Translations under genes and position numbers: made by a program
The notes under the pieces: generated by a model
Database searches by the model: none
Told to the model about the DNA's origin: nothing
The model's input: only the letters and a program-made list of their open reading frames with translations
Source of the DNA: a virus
Length of the DNA stretch: 64,000 nt
Strand: one strand, 5' to 3'
Virus record (IMG/VR): IMGVR_UViG_3300028840_008160
Coordinates: 1-64,000 of that record
In this document: one piece after another, positions 1 to 6,919 of the stretch
Position numbering within the stretch: position 1 is the first letter of the stretch
How the letters are laid out: every line of letters begins with the position of its first letter

Positions 1-1209
1 TCAGTTTTACAAAGAAGCGTGCCACCATTTGAAGCAGTTTATATTTCAGATACACCCGTAGTTGATCCGTTAAGTACTGTAGCTTTTGGTCAGACATTTG
101 GTCCTATGCCTGCGTGGGATAGTGCTACTCTATCTGATTTTAACGTGTTAGCGGGATACGGCGTTGGTGCTCCTGGAAGCTGGGCGACAACAACGGCACC
201 AAATTGGGCTTCAACATATCCAAAAACCGGTACCATTGGTGGAACGTCTGTAGAAATCCTTGCTAAAATTGATATGGATGGTGCTGCTTACGCGGTAGTA
301 GTACCTGATGGAGCTGCAGCTCCTACATCACAACAAGTAAAAGATGGCGAAGATAGTACAGGAACGCCTGTTGCTGCTGGTTTTGCTAATTCAGTAGCTT
401 TAACTGCTGATGTTGAAAGTAATATGTTTGTGACAAATTTAACATCAGAGACTGCTTATGATGTTTATGTCGTAGCAGAATCATCAACACTACAAGATAA
501 TCCTGTTAAGTTAGACATTACAACTAGCGACATTACAGATCCTATTAATGCAGCTGGTTATCCTAAGCTTAGTACAATTGAAGAAACATTAGCTGGTATT
601 TTGGCTAAGATAAATGAAGCTGGTACAGGATATTTTGTTGTTGTTCCTAAAGATGCAGATGCTCCTTCACCTGCACAAGTAAAAGCTGGGCAAGATAGCA
701 CAGGTACAGCAGTTAATACAGGATTTTATGGAAGTGGGATACTTTCAGCTAATGTTGAAACAGAATTAATAGCGACTAATTTGTCAATTGGTACACAGTA
801 TGATATGTACTTTATTGCTGAGGATTCCTCGCTTAATCTGCAAGATGTTGTGTCAATGGTACAAGTTTCAACATTATCTAAAATTATCAACCAGATTAAC
901 ATACCATCTTCATATGTAGGATCATATGTGACGATTAAGTTGAATAGATTGATTGTTACTACTGATAGAGTTTATCCTACAGATTTTACATTGGTGTCTG
1001 TTGTTGGTAGTGGTTATGAAGTTGTAACATCTGCTGCTACTGAGTTTAAAATTAAAATTCTAGCTGCTGTTTCTAGTCAATGTAAAGTATCGATTAAAGT
1101 TAATGATGGTGTTAATACAAGTAATGTTTATGAATACATTATTAATGTTGTTCCGGGAAATGAGAGACTTAAGAGCAAGCCTGTTGGATATACTATTTTA
1201 ACTAAGTAA
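1..1209 (+). CDS. Repeat-containing surface/structural protein, 5' end outside window
   Basis: The frame is open from base 1 with no stop before the left edge, so this is the C-terminal 402 residues of a longer protein; a GTG at 19 is only an internal codon. Two similar segments of about 100 residues (roughly bases 220-540 and 560-870) each contain a VVVP.(D/G)A.AP..(Q)QVK.G.DSTGT motif and end in a Y-D-x-Y-x-(V/I)-A-E strand typical of fibronectin-like beta-sandwich repeats. A distinct beta-rich tail follows. This composition (T/S/V/A rich, no enzyme motif) fits a phage tail, fibre or decoration protein. The exact role is inference; the partial status and internal duplication are seen directly. 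Confidence 0.75.
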   Translation, partial: SVLQRSVPPFEAVYISDTPVVDPLSTVAFGQTFGPMPAWDSATLSDFNVLAGYGVGAPGSWATTTAPNWASTYPKTGTIGGTSVEILAKIDMDGAAYAVVVPDGAAAPTSQQVKDGEDSTGTPVAAGFANSVALTADVESNMFVTNLTSETAYDVYVVAESSTLQDNPVKLDITTSDITDPINAAGYPKLSTIEETLAGILAKINEAGTGYFVVVPKDADAPSPAQVKAGQDSTGTAVNTGFYGSGILSANVETELIATNLSIGTQYDMYFIAEDSSLNLQDVVSMVQVSTLSKIINQINIPSSYVGSYVTIKLNRLIVTTDRVYPTDFTLVSVVGSGYEVVTSAATEFKIKILAAVSSQCKVSIKVNDGVNTSNVYEYIINVVPGNERLKSKPVGYTILTK

Positions 1210-1561
1210 CAGCAACAAGTTGCATTTTTGGATGTCATGGTTTTTAATCGTAAGTTTCGTTTTGCGCTTTTTATGTACAAAATCAAAAATTTTTTCTCGC
1301 GTGCGCGCGTGCGCGCAAATCTACTCTATTTACTCTACTGTAATAGCCGCGCGCGCTACGCGCGCGTAAAGTAGAAAGAAAAGTAAGAGAGCAGTATCAG
1401 CGCTTTGGTATTAGTAGTACGCGCGCGAGTACGCGTGCGCGAGAGCGAAAGCATCTGACAACACTAGCTTTGAGTATGAGCGATCATCAATTTAATAACT
1501 ATGATTTTAATACTTCGACAATAGAAGTGATTATTTTCTTTTTAAGCTTATAGAGGAGATT
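1210..1561. other. 350 bp intergenic spacer with alternating CG tracts and hairpins
   Basis: No convincing gene is present. Three tracts of alternating C and G lie at 1298-1316, 1348-1366 and 1421-1440 in an otherwise AT-rich genome. The middle one forms an 8 bp stem with a 3-base CTA loop (1348-1355 with 1359-1366). The third forms a 7 bp stem with an AGTA loop (1421-1427 with 1432-1438, one G-T pair). The tracts could also pair with each other. Possible roles are a structured RNA, a Z-DNA-prone element, a terminator or a protein-binding region; the sequence alone does not decide. The end of the spacer carries the AGAGGAG ribosome binding site of the next gene. Confidence 0.6.
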
Positions 1562-1882
1562 ATGACGTTAAAAAATAGTCCAAACTTTTTTGCTGCTGAG
1601 TTTCTAACAAATATTATTATAATGTTTTACGAGCGCATAAAACCAGCTCGCTTAGCAAAGGAAAATAAAGAATTAGTATGTATTGAATTAAGCAGTTCTT
1701 TGGTCGCTTGTTATTATGCATGTCTTCGGGGTCAAGCGACTAGAGCTAATTGTCCAAATGTAACAGAAGACATAAATAAATTTGTTAGACAACTGTATGA
1801 TGTTGCTGATTTGCACACGTATAATATAGTGCCTAATTTTGTTGTGATGATTGATGAGAAAGTAGATGAGGCAGTCGAATGA
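1562..1882 (+). CDS. Hypothetical protein, 106 aa
   Basis: A good ribosome binding site (GAGGAG, 1553-1558) sits just upstream of the ATG, and the reading overlaps the next start by an ATGA, so it is likely a real gene in a two-gene unit. The protein is of mixed composition with no signal peptide or recognised motif. It contains a hydrophobic stretch near residues 15-23 that is too short for a confident membrane helix. Function is unknown. Confidence 0.7.
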   Translation: MTLKNSPNFFAAEFLTNIIIMFYERIKPARLAKENKELVCIELSSSLVACYYACLRGQATRANCPNVTEDINKFVRQLYDVADLHTYNIVPNFVVMIDEKVDEAVE

Positions 1883-2064
1883 TTTTGACAATAGCTTATG
1901 ATGTAGTACTTGGCATTGATACAAGAGTTTTTAAACTAGTTAAAAATGAGACTATTGAAGTCCTTGAAGAAGTAGATAAATATAGTAGAGTAAAAGTATT
2001 GATACAGCAACAAGAAGTTTTGATTAACAAGCAGATGTTAGACCGAATTGTTAATAGTCATTAA
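1879..2064 (+). CDS. Hypothetical protein, 61 aa
   Basis: The start overlaps the stop of the preceding gene in an ATGA, indicating translational coupling. The protein is short and beta-strand-like (alternating V/I/L), with a KYSRVKVLIQQQEVLIN segment that could be a small SH3-like barrel. Its stop overlaps the stop of the opposing radical SAM gene (TTAA, 2061-2064), so the two transcription units converge here without a spacer. Function is unknown. Confidence 0.65.
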   Translation: MILTIAYDVVLGIDTRVFKLVKNETIEVLEEVDKYSRVKVLIQQQEVLINKQMLDRIVNSH

Positions 2065-2834
2065 ATTCTTTTTGAATATTCGCAATTTCTACAAATAACT
2101 GGTTCATCCTCTGATTTTACACGCCTTAAAAAGTCATTATATTCTATTGTGTTGAATAAGTCGTTGTAATAACGATCAAATATGTTGCCGATTTTGTGCT
2201 TAAGACTAAAGTCGCAACAACATATATAGACATCTCCATTTGGTAGGCATACGTTGTTTACGTATTTGAATGGTAGTTGATGAACTTTTTGACATGTTAT
2301 TGGGCCAGACTTATAATTGACATTGAAATTTAAATTGTTTGCTCGTGAAATAATTGGTAATTTTAGGACTGATAAATCATTAAAGTCATTAGTTGGCTGA
2401 CCGAGTGACACGAAAATAATTTTGGAGTTGTGTTTGCTGATTAATTCTATGTTTTGCAATATGACAGTTGAGTCAGTTATGAAATGATTGTTGTCTGGCA
2501 AATGCACACATATTGTAGCTTTTGACCATATAGATAAATCTATATCTTCTAGTTTTATCGATAATGTAGTATAAATCATACAAGGTCTATTGTCGCGAAT
2601 AGTTTTATCTATCATTTTAAAACTGTCTGGATTTTGTAATGGTTCACAAAAGCCAGCAAAGTCAATTTGCACATGTTTAGGTAAATTGTTTAGTATTTGA
2701 CAAAAGTTAGTAAATGATAAAGTTGGTTGTCCTTTGTACACTTTGATAAGATTGTTTTGTGGACAACAGCTGCAGTGGTTTATGCATGGGATTGCAGTTG
2801 TTATTTCAAAAGTAGGATAATTTGCAAATGTCAT
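2061..2834 (-). CDS. Radical SAM/SPASM-type protein
   Basis: The 257-residue protein has the radical SAM [4Fe-4S] motif CxxxCxxC at C17, C21 and C24 (the last followed by Pro). A GFCEPL segment sits where GGEPL is usual. Its C-terminal part has GDVYICCCDF, a GNI strand and a final C..C pair, the pattern of a SPASM or twitch auxiliary cluster domain. Such proteins usually modify peptides or proteins by radical chemistry using S-adenosylmethionine. It is the last gene of a six-gene minus-strand run and overlaps the upstream gene by ATGA. The substrate is unknown; the preceding small proteins are possible partners by position only. A second SPASM protein, at 28.0 kb, is distinct. Confidence 0.8.
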   Translation of the reverse strand: MTFANYPTFEITTAIPCINHCSCCPQNNLIKVYKGQPTLSFTNFCQILNNLPKHVQIDFAGFCEPLQNPDSFKMIDKTIRDNRPCMIYTTLSIKLEDIDLSIWSKATICVHLPDNNHFITDSTVILQNIELISKHNSKIIFVSLGQPTNDFNDLSVLKLPIISRANNLNFNVNYKSGPITCQKVHQLPFKYVNNVCLPNGDVYICCCDFSLKHKIGNIFDRYYNDLFNTIEYNDFLRRVKSEDEPVICRNCEYSKRI

Positions 2835-3307
2835 AGTATGAATCCATCATACGGTTCTGTTGTTCTAATAAATTCTTCAGTAAATTCTTTTCCTCGCTCT
2901 TGTAGAACTTCTTTAATCATCGAGATATAATAAGATGGTATAATTCCATTTTGTGACGGGTTTATTGTAACAAAGGCAAAAATTCGATCACTCTTACCAA
3001 TTTCTAAGGTTGTCATGACATTTGTTGTAACATTTTTGAAAGCGTAACATTTTCCAACCATTTCTGATTTGCATAAAGGCGCTATATCATCTTTTGATAT
3101 TTTGAAGATGATGCCGTTGATATGCGTTGATATTTGAGATTCAATGCCTAAAAATAGTTTGCCTTCCCAAACTGTGTTCCATGCACGTTTAAAGTAACAT
3201 AATTTAGCTTGATGAAGGTCTTTATTTTTGTAAGTTTTTTTGAGACCTCTGCCATTAATTCCGGCAATAGATGCTAAAGTACAATACCCAAAAATGTAGT
3301 ACGACAT
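2831..3307 (-). CDS. Gamma-glutamylcyclotransferase-like (GGCT/AIG2 fold) protein
   Basis: The N-terminus (YYIFGYCTLAS) matches the nucleotide-like loop YGSL pattern of the gamma-glutamylcyclotransferase fold. A later segment (HINGIIFKISKDD.APL...E..GKCYAF..V) matches the family's core strand-helix-strand. E82 falls at the expected catalytic acid. These enzymes release 5-oxoproline from gamma-glutamyl amines or glutathione. At 158 residues it is close to family length. It lies between a Nudix gene (2 bp upstream) and a radical SAM gene (ATGA overlap), so it belongs to that operon. The family assignment is from motif memory, and the glycine of the substrate loop is replaced, so activity on gamma-glutamyl peptides is uncertain. 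Confidence 0.6.
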   Translation of the reverse strand: MSYYIFGYCTLASIAGINGRGLKKTYKNKDLHQAKLCYFKRAWNTVWEGKLFLGIESQISTHINGIIFKISKDDIAPLCKSEMVGKCYAFKNVTTNVMTTLEIGKSDRIFAFVTINPSQNGIIPSYYISMIKEVLQERGKEFTEEFIRTTEPYDGFIL

Positions 3308-3309
3308 AC

Positions 3310-3852
3310 TTATTTGTTGAGAAGTTTTTGAAGTCGTAAAAACATAACTGAAACTTGTGGATCTTTACTTTCTTCTACATTTGATGTTTCAGCCCAAACG
3401 CATGCAGCTTTCTTTTCTAATTCTGAACCGTCACCTGTAGCTTCGCCACGATCTTTGTCTGTAAGATTTATTGTGTATAGATAGTAAACTGTGTCGGCAG
3501 ATTTTGAAGCAAAACTAGTTCCAAGACTGATTAGTTCATTTTTATCAGCTTTGTAACCACCTTCTTCTTTTAGTTCCATTATAGCAGTGTCTCTAGGGTC
3601 GCCGCCTTCAAATCCACCCGTAATTGAACTAATGTATTGATTTAATCCCCAACAAGGTGTGACTTCATTTCTGAGAAGAAGTTCAATACCAGAAGATGTT
3701 AGTCTGTATGGTAGTAAAGCAATGATTTTGCCTTCGCATCTTGATTCATGCGAGAAAAAATATCCATTAACACCATTTTCGGGATCAATCATTTTTTTGA
3801 GAGCAAGAAATGATTTGTCACCTACTTTTCCTTCGCAGATAGTCTCAATCAT
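3310..3852 (-). CDS. Nudix hydrolase
   Basis: A Nudix box is visible in the middle of the 180-residue protein: TGGFEGGDPRDTAIMELKEE followed by GGY. It has the ELKEEGG core that binds metal and pyrophosphate, but lacks one residue (the first Glu position of GX5E) and has Met in place of the box Arg. Such enzymes cleave nucleoside diphosphates linked to another moiety, ADP-ribose and NADH being common substrates. A strong AGGAGG site precedes the ATG. Given NAD salvage genes and a macrodomain within 10 kb, an ADP-ribose or NAD-type substrate is plausible but not shown. An RNA-cap or mutagenic nucleotide substrate is the main alternative. Confidence 0.8.
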   Translation of the reverse strand: MIETICEGKVGDKSFLALKKMIDPENGVNGYFFSHESRCEGKIIALLPYRLTSSGIELLLRNEVTPCWGLNQYISSITGGFEGGDPRDTAIMELKEEGGYKADKNELISLGTSFASKSADTVYYLYTINLTDKDRGEATGDGSELEKKAACVWAETSNVEESKDPQVSVMFLRLQKLLNK

Positions 3853-3861
3853 TATGTCCTC

Positions 3862-4131
3862 CTAATATGCATCACTAAAGCCGTCTTTGAATAATTGTGT
3901 AAGAATTTTTGCCACTTGTTGTTCGTCTTTTCCGCTAATTGTTATGTTTATTTTTGCGCCTTTGTTAGCAACTAATGTCATGAGATTCATAATACTTCTA
4001 GCATTAACAGACACGCCGGCATTTTTCATTATAACAGTTGACTTGTAGTTACGCAATGTCTCTACTATTAGGGCCGATGGCCTTGCGTGAAGGCCCAGTT
4101 CGTTTGTGATTTTTAGGGTTATTTGTACCAC
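3862..4131 (-). CDS. ptsH: HPr-family phosphocarrier protein
   Basis: This 89-residue protein has the length and motifs of the PTS phosphocarrier HPr. The active-site histidine is H15 in LGLHARPSA, followed by the conserved R17. A Ser at position 46 sits in NARSIMNLMTL, matching the regulatory Ser46 segment of Gram-positive-type HPr. The typical GA.(I)...I.GKDE strand follows. HPr passes phosphate from enzyme I to sugar permeases and in many bacteria regulates catabolism. No PTS enzyme I or II is seen in the window, so it would have to act on host proteins. The start is GTG with GGAG about 8 bases upstream, which places its first 83 bases inside the preceding gene. NPr (nitrogen PTS) is an alternative name. 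Confidence 0.88.
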   Translation of the reverse strand: MVQITLKITNELGLHARPSALIVETLRNYKSTVIMKNAGVSVNARSIMNLMTLVANKGAKINITISGKDEQQVAKILTQLFKDGFSDAY

Positions 4132-4414
4132 TGCGTTTCTCCAGTTTTTTGTATATTTGCATTAGATCATCATCTTGTAAAAAATGATCGCATTGTTCTT
4201 TAATTTTGTGTCGACATTTTTCATGTTTGCAAATTTTACAAACTGATTTGTCCCAATTTCGTCTAAAGTCTTTTGCGAACATTTTTGTCCACGATGTCTC
4301 GTCTTTAGCAATTAAATCAGTTTTAATATGTTTGCTAATAGCGCTGCGTTCTGCTGTGACGAAATTTTTAAAAATAATATCATAAGGAGGAATTTTTCGT
4401 TGGTGTGTTTTCAT
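4049..4414 (-). CDS. Small basic zinc-finger-like protein
   Basis: A strong AAGGAGGAG site precedes the ATG. The 121-residue protein is Lys/Arg rich and has a cysteine/histidine cluster (CKICKHEKCRHK....CDHF, about residues 59-77) that could bind zinc. Its last 28 codons overlap the HPr start in another frame by 83 bases, an unusually long overlap that may couple expression. The family is not recognised, and nucleic-acid binding is only a guess from charge and the zinc-like cluster. Confidence 0.6.
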   Translation of the reverse strand: MKTHQRKIPPYDIIFKNFVTAERSAISKHIKTDLIAKDETSWTKMFAKDFRRNWDKSVCKICKHEKCRHKIKEQCDHFLQDDDLMQIYKKLEKRSGTNNPKNHKRTGPSRKAIGPNSRDIA

Positions 4415-4440
4415 AGTTGCTCCTCCTTAAAGAGAATAGT

Positions 4441-4466
4441 GGCCTCTACTTTATCAAGTAAAGGCC
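4441..4466. other. Hairpin between two minus-strand genes
   Basis: GGCCT-C-TACTT and AAGTA-A-AGGCC form an 11-position stem with one C/A mismatch around a TATC loop. It lies between the 215-residue gene and the next minus-strand gene. On neither strand is it followed by a clear T run, so it may be an attenuator, RNA processing site or mRNA-stabilising hairpin rather than a simple terminator. Confidence 0.45.
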
Positions 4467-4472
4467 AACAAA

Positions 4473-5120
4473 TCAACTGAGTTTTTTAATAACATTAAGT
4501 ATGTCATCTTTAGCGTCTTTAATTTTATCATATCTTGCAACTTCTCGTTTTTCTGGATTGAAAATTGAATAGAAAAAGTCTCGACCATGGACTTGTCTAT
4601 CAATGTACCAATTTATATTATGTGCTGCGTATCGTAAGATTCCATTAATAGTTACAGGTCTTTTCCAGAAAATCTTGTCAGGTATATTTGATGAAAAATT
4701 TATGCCCATATAGTTAAAAATGTCGTCGATTGTATCACATTTTGCTAAATCTATTGATAAGTTAGTAACATCGTCTTTTGTTACAACTTTTTGTGATTGA
4801 TCAATATGTACTAATTCTTTTGGCATAGACTTTTTAGTGACAGTTCGAAACTTTTGTTGACGTTCATGCGCTTCAATACTAGATATCACTTGTTCATACA
4901 CATCAAGAAATTGCTGTACAAAATATTTCTCTTCATCATTATCTGAGTGTTCTATAATACTACGAAGGAAATCAGTCCAGCCTTCATTATTAATAACATT
5001 AATTGTATTGGGTAAGAACACTTTAGCTGAACCGACACGCACTGTTACACCAGAGATCTTTATAAGACCTTTGTTTGCTGCGTCTTGTAACATTTCTCTT
5101 GAACTATTATAGATGGACAT
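4473..5120 (-). CDS. Hypothetical protein, 215 aa
   Basis: First gene of the minus-strand run. The reading frame extends upstream to 5177, but the ATG at 5120 has an AAAAGGA site about 6 bases before it and gives an N-terminus MSIYNSSREML, so this start is preferred. The protein is predicted mixed alpha/beta, with Lys/Asp-rich helices at the C-terminus and no recognised motif. Function is unknown. It is separated from the opposite strand genes by about 245 bp that holds a + strand terminator. Confidence 0.65.
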   Translation of the reverse strand: MSIYNSSREMLQDAANKGLIKISGVTVRVGSAKVFLPNTINVINNEGWTDFLRSIIEHSDNDEEKYFVQQFLDVYEQVISSIEAHERQQKFRTVTKKSMPKELVHIDQSQKVVTKDDVTNLSIDLAKCDTIDDIFNYMGINFSSNIPDKIFWKRPVTINGILRYAAHNINWYIDRQVHGRDFFYSIFNPEKREVARYDKIKDAKDDILNVIKKLS

Positions 5121-5222
5121 AACAATCCTTTTATAGATGTATTCTAATAAGGATATGATCAATGATTTTACATGCATGACAGTGATCCATCTTTGTAATA
5201 TGAATTGATTAATCGTATATGA

Positions 5223-5250
5223 TTGTCTTTTTATTCTCCATCAATATACA
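5223..5250 (+). promoter_or_regulatory. Candidate sigma-70-like promoter
   Basis: TTGTCT (5223-5228) and TATACA (5245-5250) are separated by 16 bases, close to a bacterial housekeeping promoter. It would drive a short transcript that ends at the strong hairpin at 5304-5340. AT-rich phage DNA produces such matches by chance, so the call is tentative. Confidence 0.3.
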
Positions 5251-5252
5251 AT

Positions 5253-5340
5253 AGATTATGAAATGTTTGTCGATACACCTCTTTGGTGTTGATGATAGTG
5301 AGTAGGAGGAGTCAATGAAAATTGGCTCCTCCTTTTTCTT
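5253..5340 (+). ncRNA. Candidate small RNA or leader ending in an intrinsic terminator
   Basis: The stretch has no open reading frame of note but contains a 5 bp hairpin (ACACC 5275-5279 with GGTGT 5285-5289) followed by a long terminator hairpin. The upstream neighbours are on the other strand, so a + strand terminator here has no coding gene to end. A short RNA, or an attenuator leader for the pncB-nadE operon, would explain it. Start point is inferred from the candidate promoter. Confidence 0.35.
5304..5340 (+). terminator. Strong intrinsic terminator with GAAA tetraloop
   Basis: AGGAGGAGTCAAT pairs with ATTGGCTCCTCCT (13 positions, one G-T pair) around a GAAA loop, followed by TTTTTCTTT. 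It lies between the divergent gene groups and just before the NAD-salvage operon. The stem itself contains an AGGAGG sequence that is sequestered when folded. Confidence 0.75.
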
Positions 5341-5365
5341 TGTTATTTGAAATGATTACAATGAT

Positions 5366-5587
5366 ATGGACACATCAGTTGGAAATCTACGAAAAATGTT
5401 AGAGAGTTTGCCAGATGAGGCAGACATTGTGACTGAAGATTGGGATGGTGCTGCTATTAGAAGAATGAATCATAGCACAAATGAGCCCTTAGCACTGGAA
5501 GAATTGCTTATGGTTCATGATGGTAGACTCTATATTGTCAATAAGCAAGCTACTGAAAACGAATGTCATCGATGGCAACGAGGTTGA
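5366..5587 (+). CDS. Hypothetical protein, 73 aa, upstream of pncB
   Basis: The 73-residue acidic protein has the pattern VGNLRKMLESLPDEADIV, a helix then strand often seen at the N-terminus of small phage proteins of unknown role. The ATG has no good ribosome binding site, which lowers confidence in the exact start. The stop lies 2 bases before the preferred start of pncB, so the two are likely co-transcribed and coupled. Confidence 0.55.
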   Translation: MDTSVGNLRKMLESLPDEADIVTEDWDGAAIRRMNHSTNEPLALEELLMVHDGRLYIVNKQATENECHRWQRG

Positions 5588-5589
5588 CT

Positions 5590-6774
5590 ATGCAAGGACC
5601 AATAAGCGCAATCGACAATGATCAGTACAAGTTCTCAATGCAAAATGGTGTTGTGAAGTTGTTTCCTCGCGAAATTGTTCGATACGAGTTTTTTAATCGA
5701 GGCAAACATGAGTTTCCGGATGGATTTGCGAAACTTCTGCGTGAACTAGTAGATATGTATGCTGCTATTACATTTGTCAAAGATGACATCGATTTTTTTA
5801 GAGAAAAAGCTTACTATTTTGATCCTGCATATCATTCGTTTTTACGAGGCTACAGATATGATCCGTCAGAAGTGAAAATCATTCAAGAAGGTTACAATCT
5901 TCAAGTAATTGTGGAGGGCTTATGGCACAAAACAATTCTATGGGAAGTGCCGCTTATGGCATTGATCTGCGAATTGTATTATGAAATGACTAAACAACAA
6001 CCAAAAGACAGAAAAGAACGAGAGCAAATCAACAAAGAGAAAGTTATTGCTCTTACAAAATTGTTAATCAAAGCAGCAGAATTTGGAACAAGACGACGGT
6101 TTTCTTTTATTAATCAAAAAGAGTTTTTAATTGATGCTATAACTTATGGCAATTTTGCTGGACATAAACTTCTTTCTGGAACAAGCAATGTATATTTTGC
6201 ACGTGAACTTGATCTTCTATCAATAGGTACACAAGCTCATGAGTGGTACATGTTTCACGCTGCGAAGTATGGTTTTAGAATGGCTAACTTGCTCGGTATG
6301 GAAAACTGGGTTAAAGTATATAATGGAGATTTGGGAATAGTTCTTCCAGATACATTCACCACTGATGCTTTTCTCAAGTCTTTTAATACAATGTTTGCAA
6401 AGCTGTTCGACGGCAGTAGACAAGATAGTGATTGTCCGTTCGCATACACAGATAAATTTGTCAAACATTATCGTGATTTGAAAATTCCGTCACAACACAA
6501 AACAATTGTTTATTCTGACGGAATAAGCAGTGTTAAAACCGTGAGTGATATCAAGGAATATGCAACAGGAAAAGTGCAAGACGGATATGGTATTGGTACA
6601 TGGTTTACAAACGATGTTGGTCTTAAGCCGATGAATATCGTTATTAAGATGACAGCTGCATTTATAAACGGAGTATGGGTACCTACAATTAAGTTGTCTG
6701 ACGCAGCAACGAAGAATACAGGAGATCAGATTCAAATTGGAATTGCTAAACATGAATTAGGGATAAATGTATGA
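5590..6774 (+). CDS. pncB: Nicotinate phosphoribosyltransferase
   Basis: The 394-residue protein matches the length of bacterial PncB (about 400) rather than the longer NAMPT/NadV. Conserved segments are DNDQYKFSMQ (9-18), ILWEVPLMALICE, FGTRRRFS, SGTSN, GTQAHEWY with the phosphorylated histidine at H217, KTIVYSD, YGIGT and NIVIK. The enzyme joins nicotinate to PRPP to make nicotinate mononucleotide, usually driven by ATP. The frame begins earlier (5563), but the ATG at 5590 follows CGAGG and comes just after the upstream stop. With nadE next and pncA 4 kb downstream it forms most of a Preiss-Handler NAD salvage route. Confidence 0.93.
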   Translation: MQGPISAIDNDQYKFSMQNGVVKLFPREIVRYEFFNRGKHEFPDGFAKLLRELVDMYAAITFVKDDIDFFREKAYYFDPAYHSFLRGYRYDPSEVKIIQEGYNLQVIVEGLWHKTILWEVPLMALICELYYEMTKQQPKDRKEREQINKEKVIALTKLLIKAAEFGTRRRFSFINQKEFLIDAITYGNFAGHKLLSGTSNVYFARELDLLSIGTQAHEWYMFHAAKYGFRMANLLGMENWVKVYNGDLGIVLPDTFTTDAFLKSFNTMFAKLFDGSRQDSDCPFAYTDKFVKHYRDLKIPSQHKTIVYSDGISSVKTVSDIKEYATGKVQDGYGIGTWFTNDVGLKPMNIVIKMTAAFINGVWVPTIKLSDAATKNTGDQIQIGIAKHELGINV

Positions 6775-6919
6775 TAGCTTTCATCAGTTTAGTTTTTTTG
6801 TTGATATTATTGACAGACTTGTCAATTACGATAAAGAACATGTAAGAATTAGAATAATAATAGTGGAACAGAATAGGAAAAAAATGTATGGACAACTTGG
6901 TGTATACGACAAAGATTAG
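6767..6919 (+). CDS. Candidate small protein, 50 aa, between pncB and nadE
   Basis: An ATG at 6767 follows AGGG and opens a 50-codon frame ending at TAG 6919. It overlaps pncB by 8 bases and nadE by 32. The predicted peptide (begins MYDSFHQFSFFVDIIDRLVN) has balanced composition with helix-forming and charged residues. A rival reading starts at 6771, overlaps the pncB stop in ATGA and gives a 24-residue hydrophobic peptide. Either or neither may be translated; no family is recognised. Confidence 0.35.
   Translation: MYDSFHQFSFFVDIIDRLVNYDKEHVRIRIIIVEQNRKKMYGQLGVYDKD

Noticed and set aside
4441-4466. Hairpin as a simple intrinsic terminator
   Set aside because: No T run follows on either strand; listed only as a hairpin of unknown role.
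5118-5177. Upstream extension of the minus-strand gene to 5177
   Set aside because: The ATG at 5120 has a good ribosome binding site and a more typical N-terminus; the extra 19 residues are probably not translated.
5590-6774. Reading of the phosphoribosyltransferase as NAMPT/NadV
   Set aside because: Length of about 394 residues and motifs such as FGTRRRFS, GTSN and GTQAHEW match nicotinate phosphoribosyltransferase PncB, not the longer nicotinamide enzyme.
6771-6845. 24-residue hydrophobic peptide overlapping the pncB stop
   Set aside because: A rival frame from 6767 gives a more protein-like 50-residue product; neither is proven, so only the longer was listed with low confidence.
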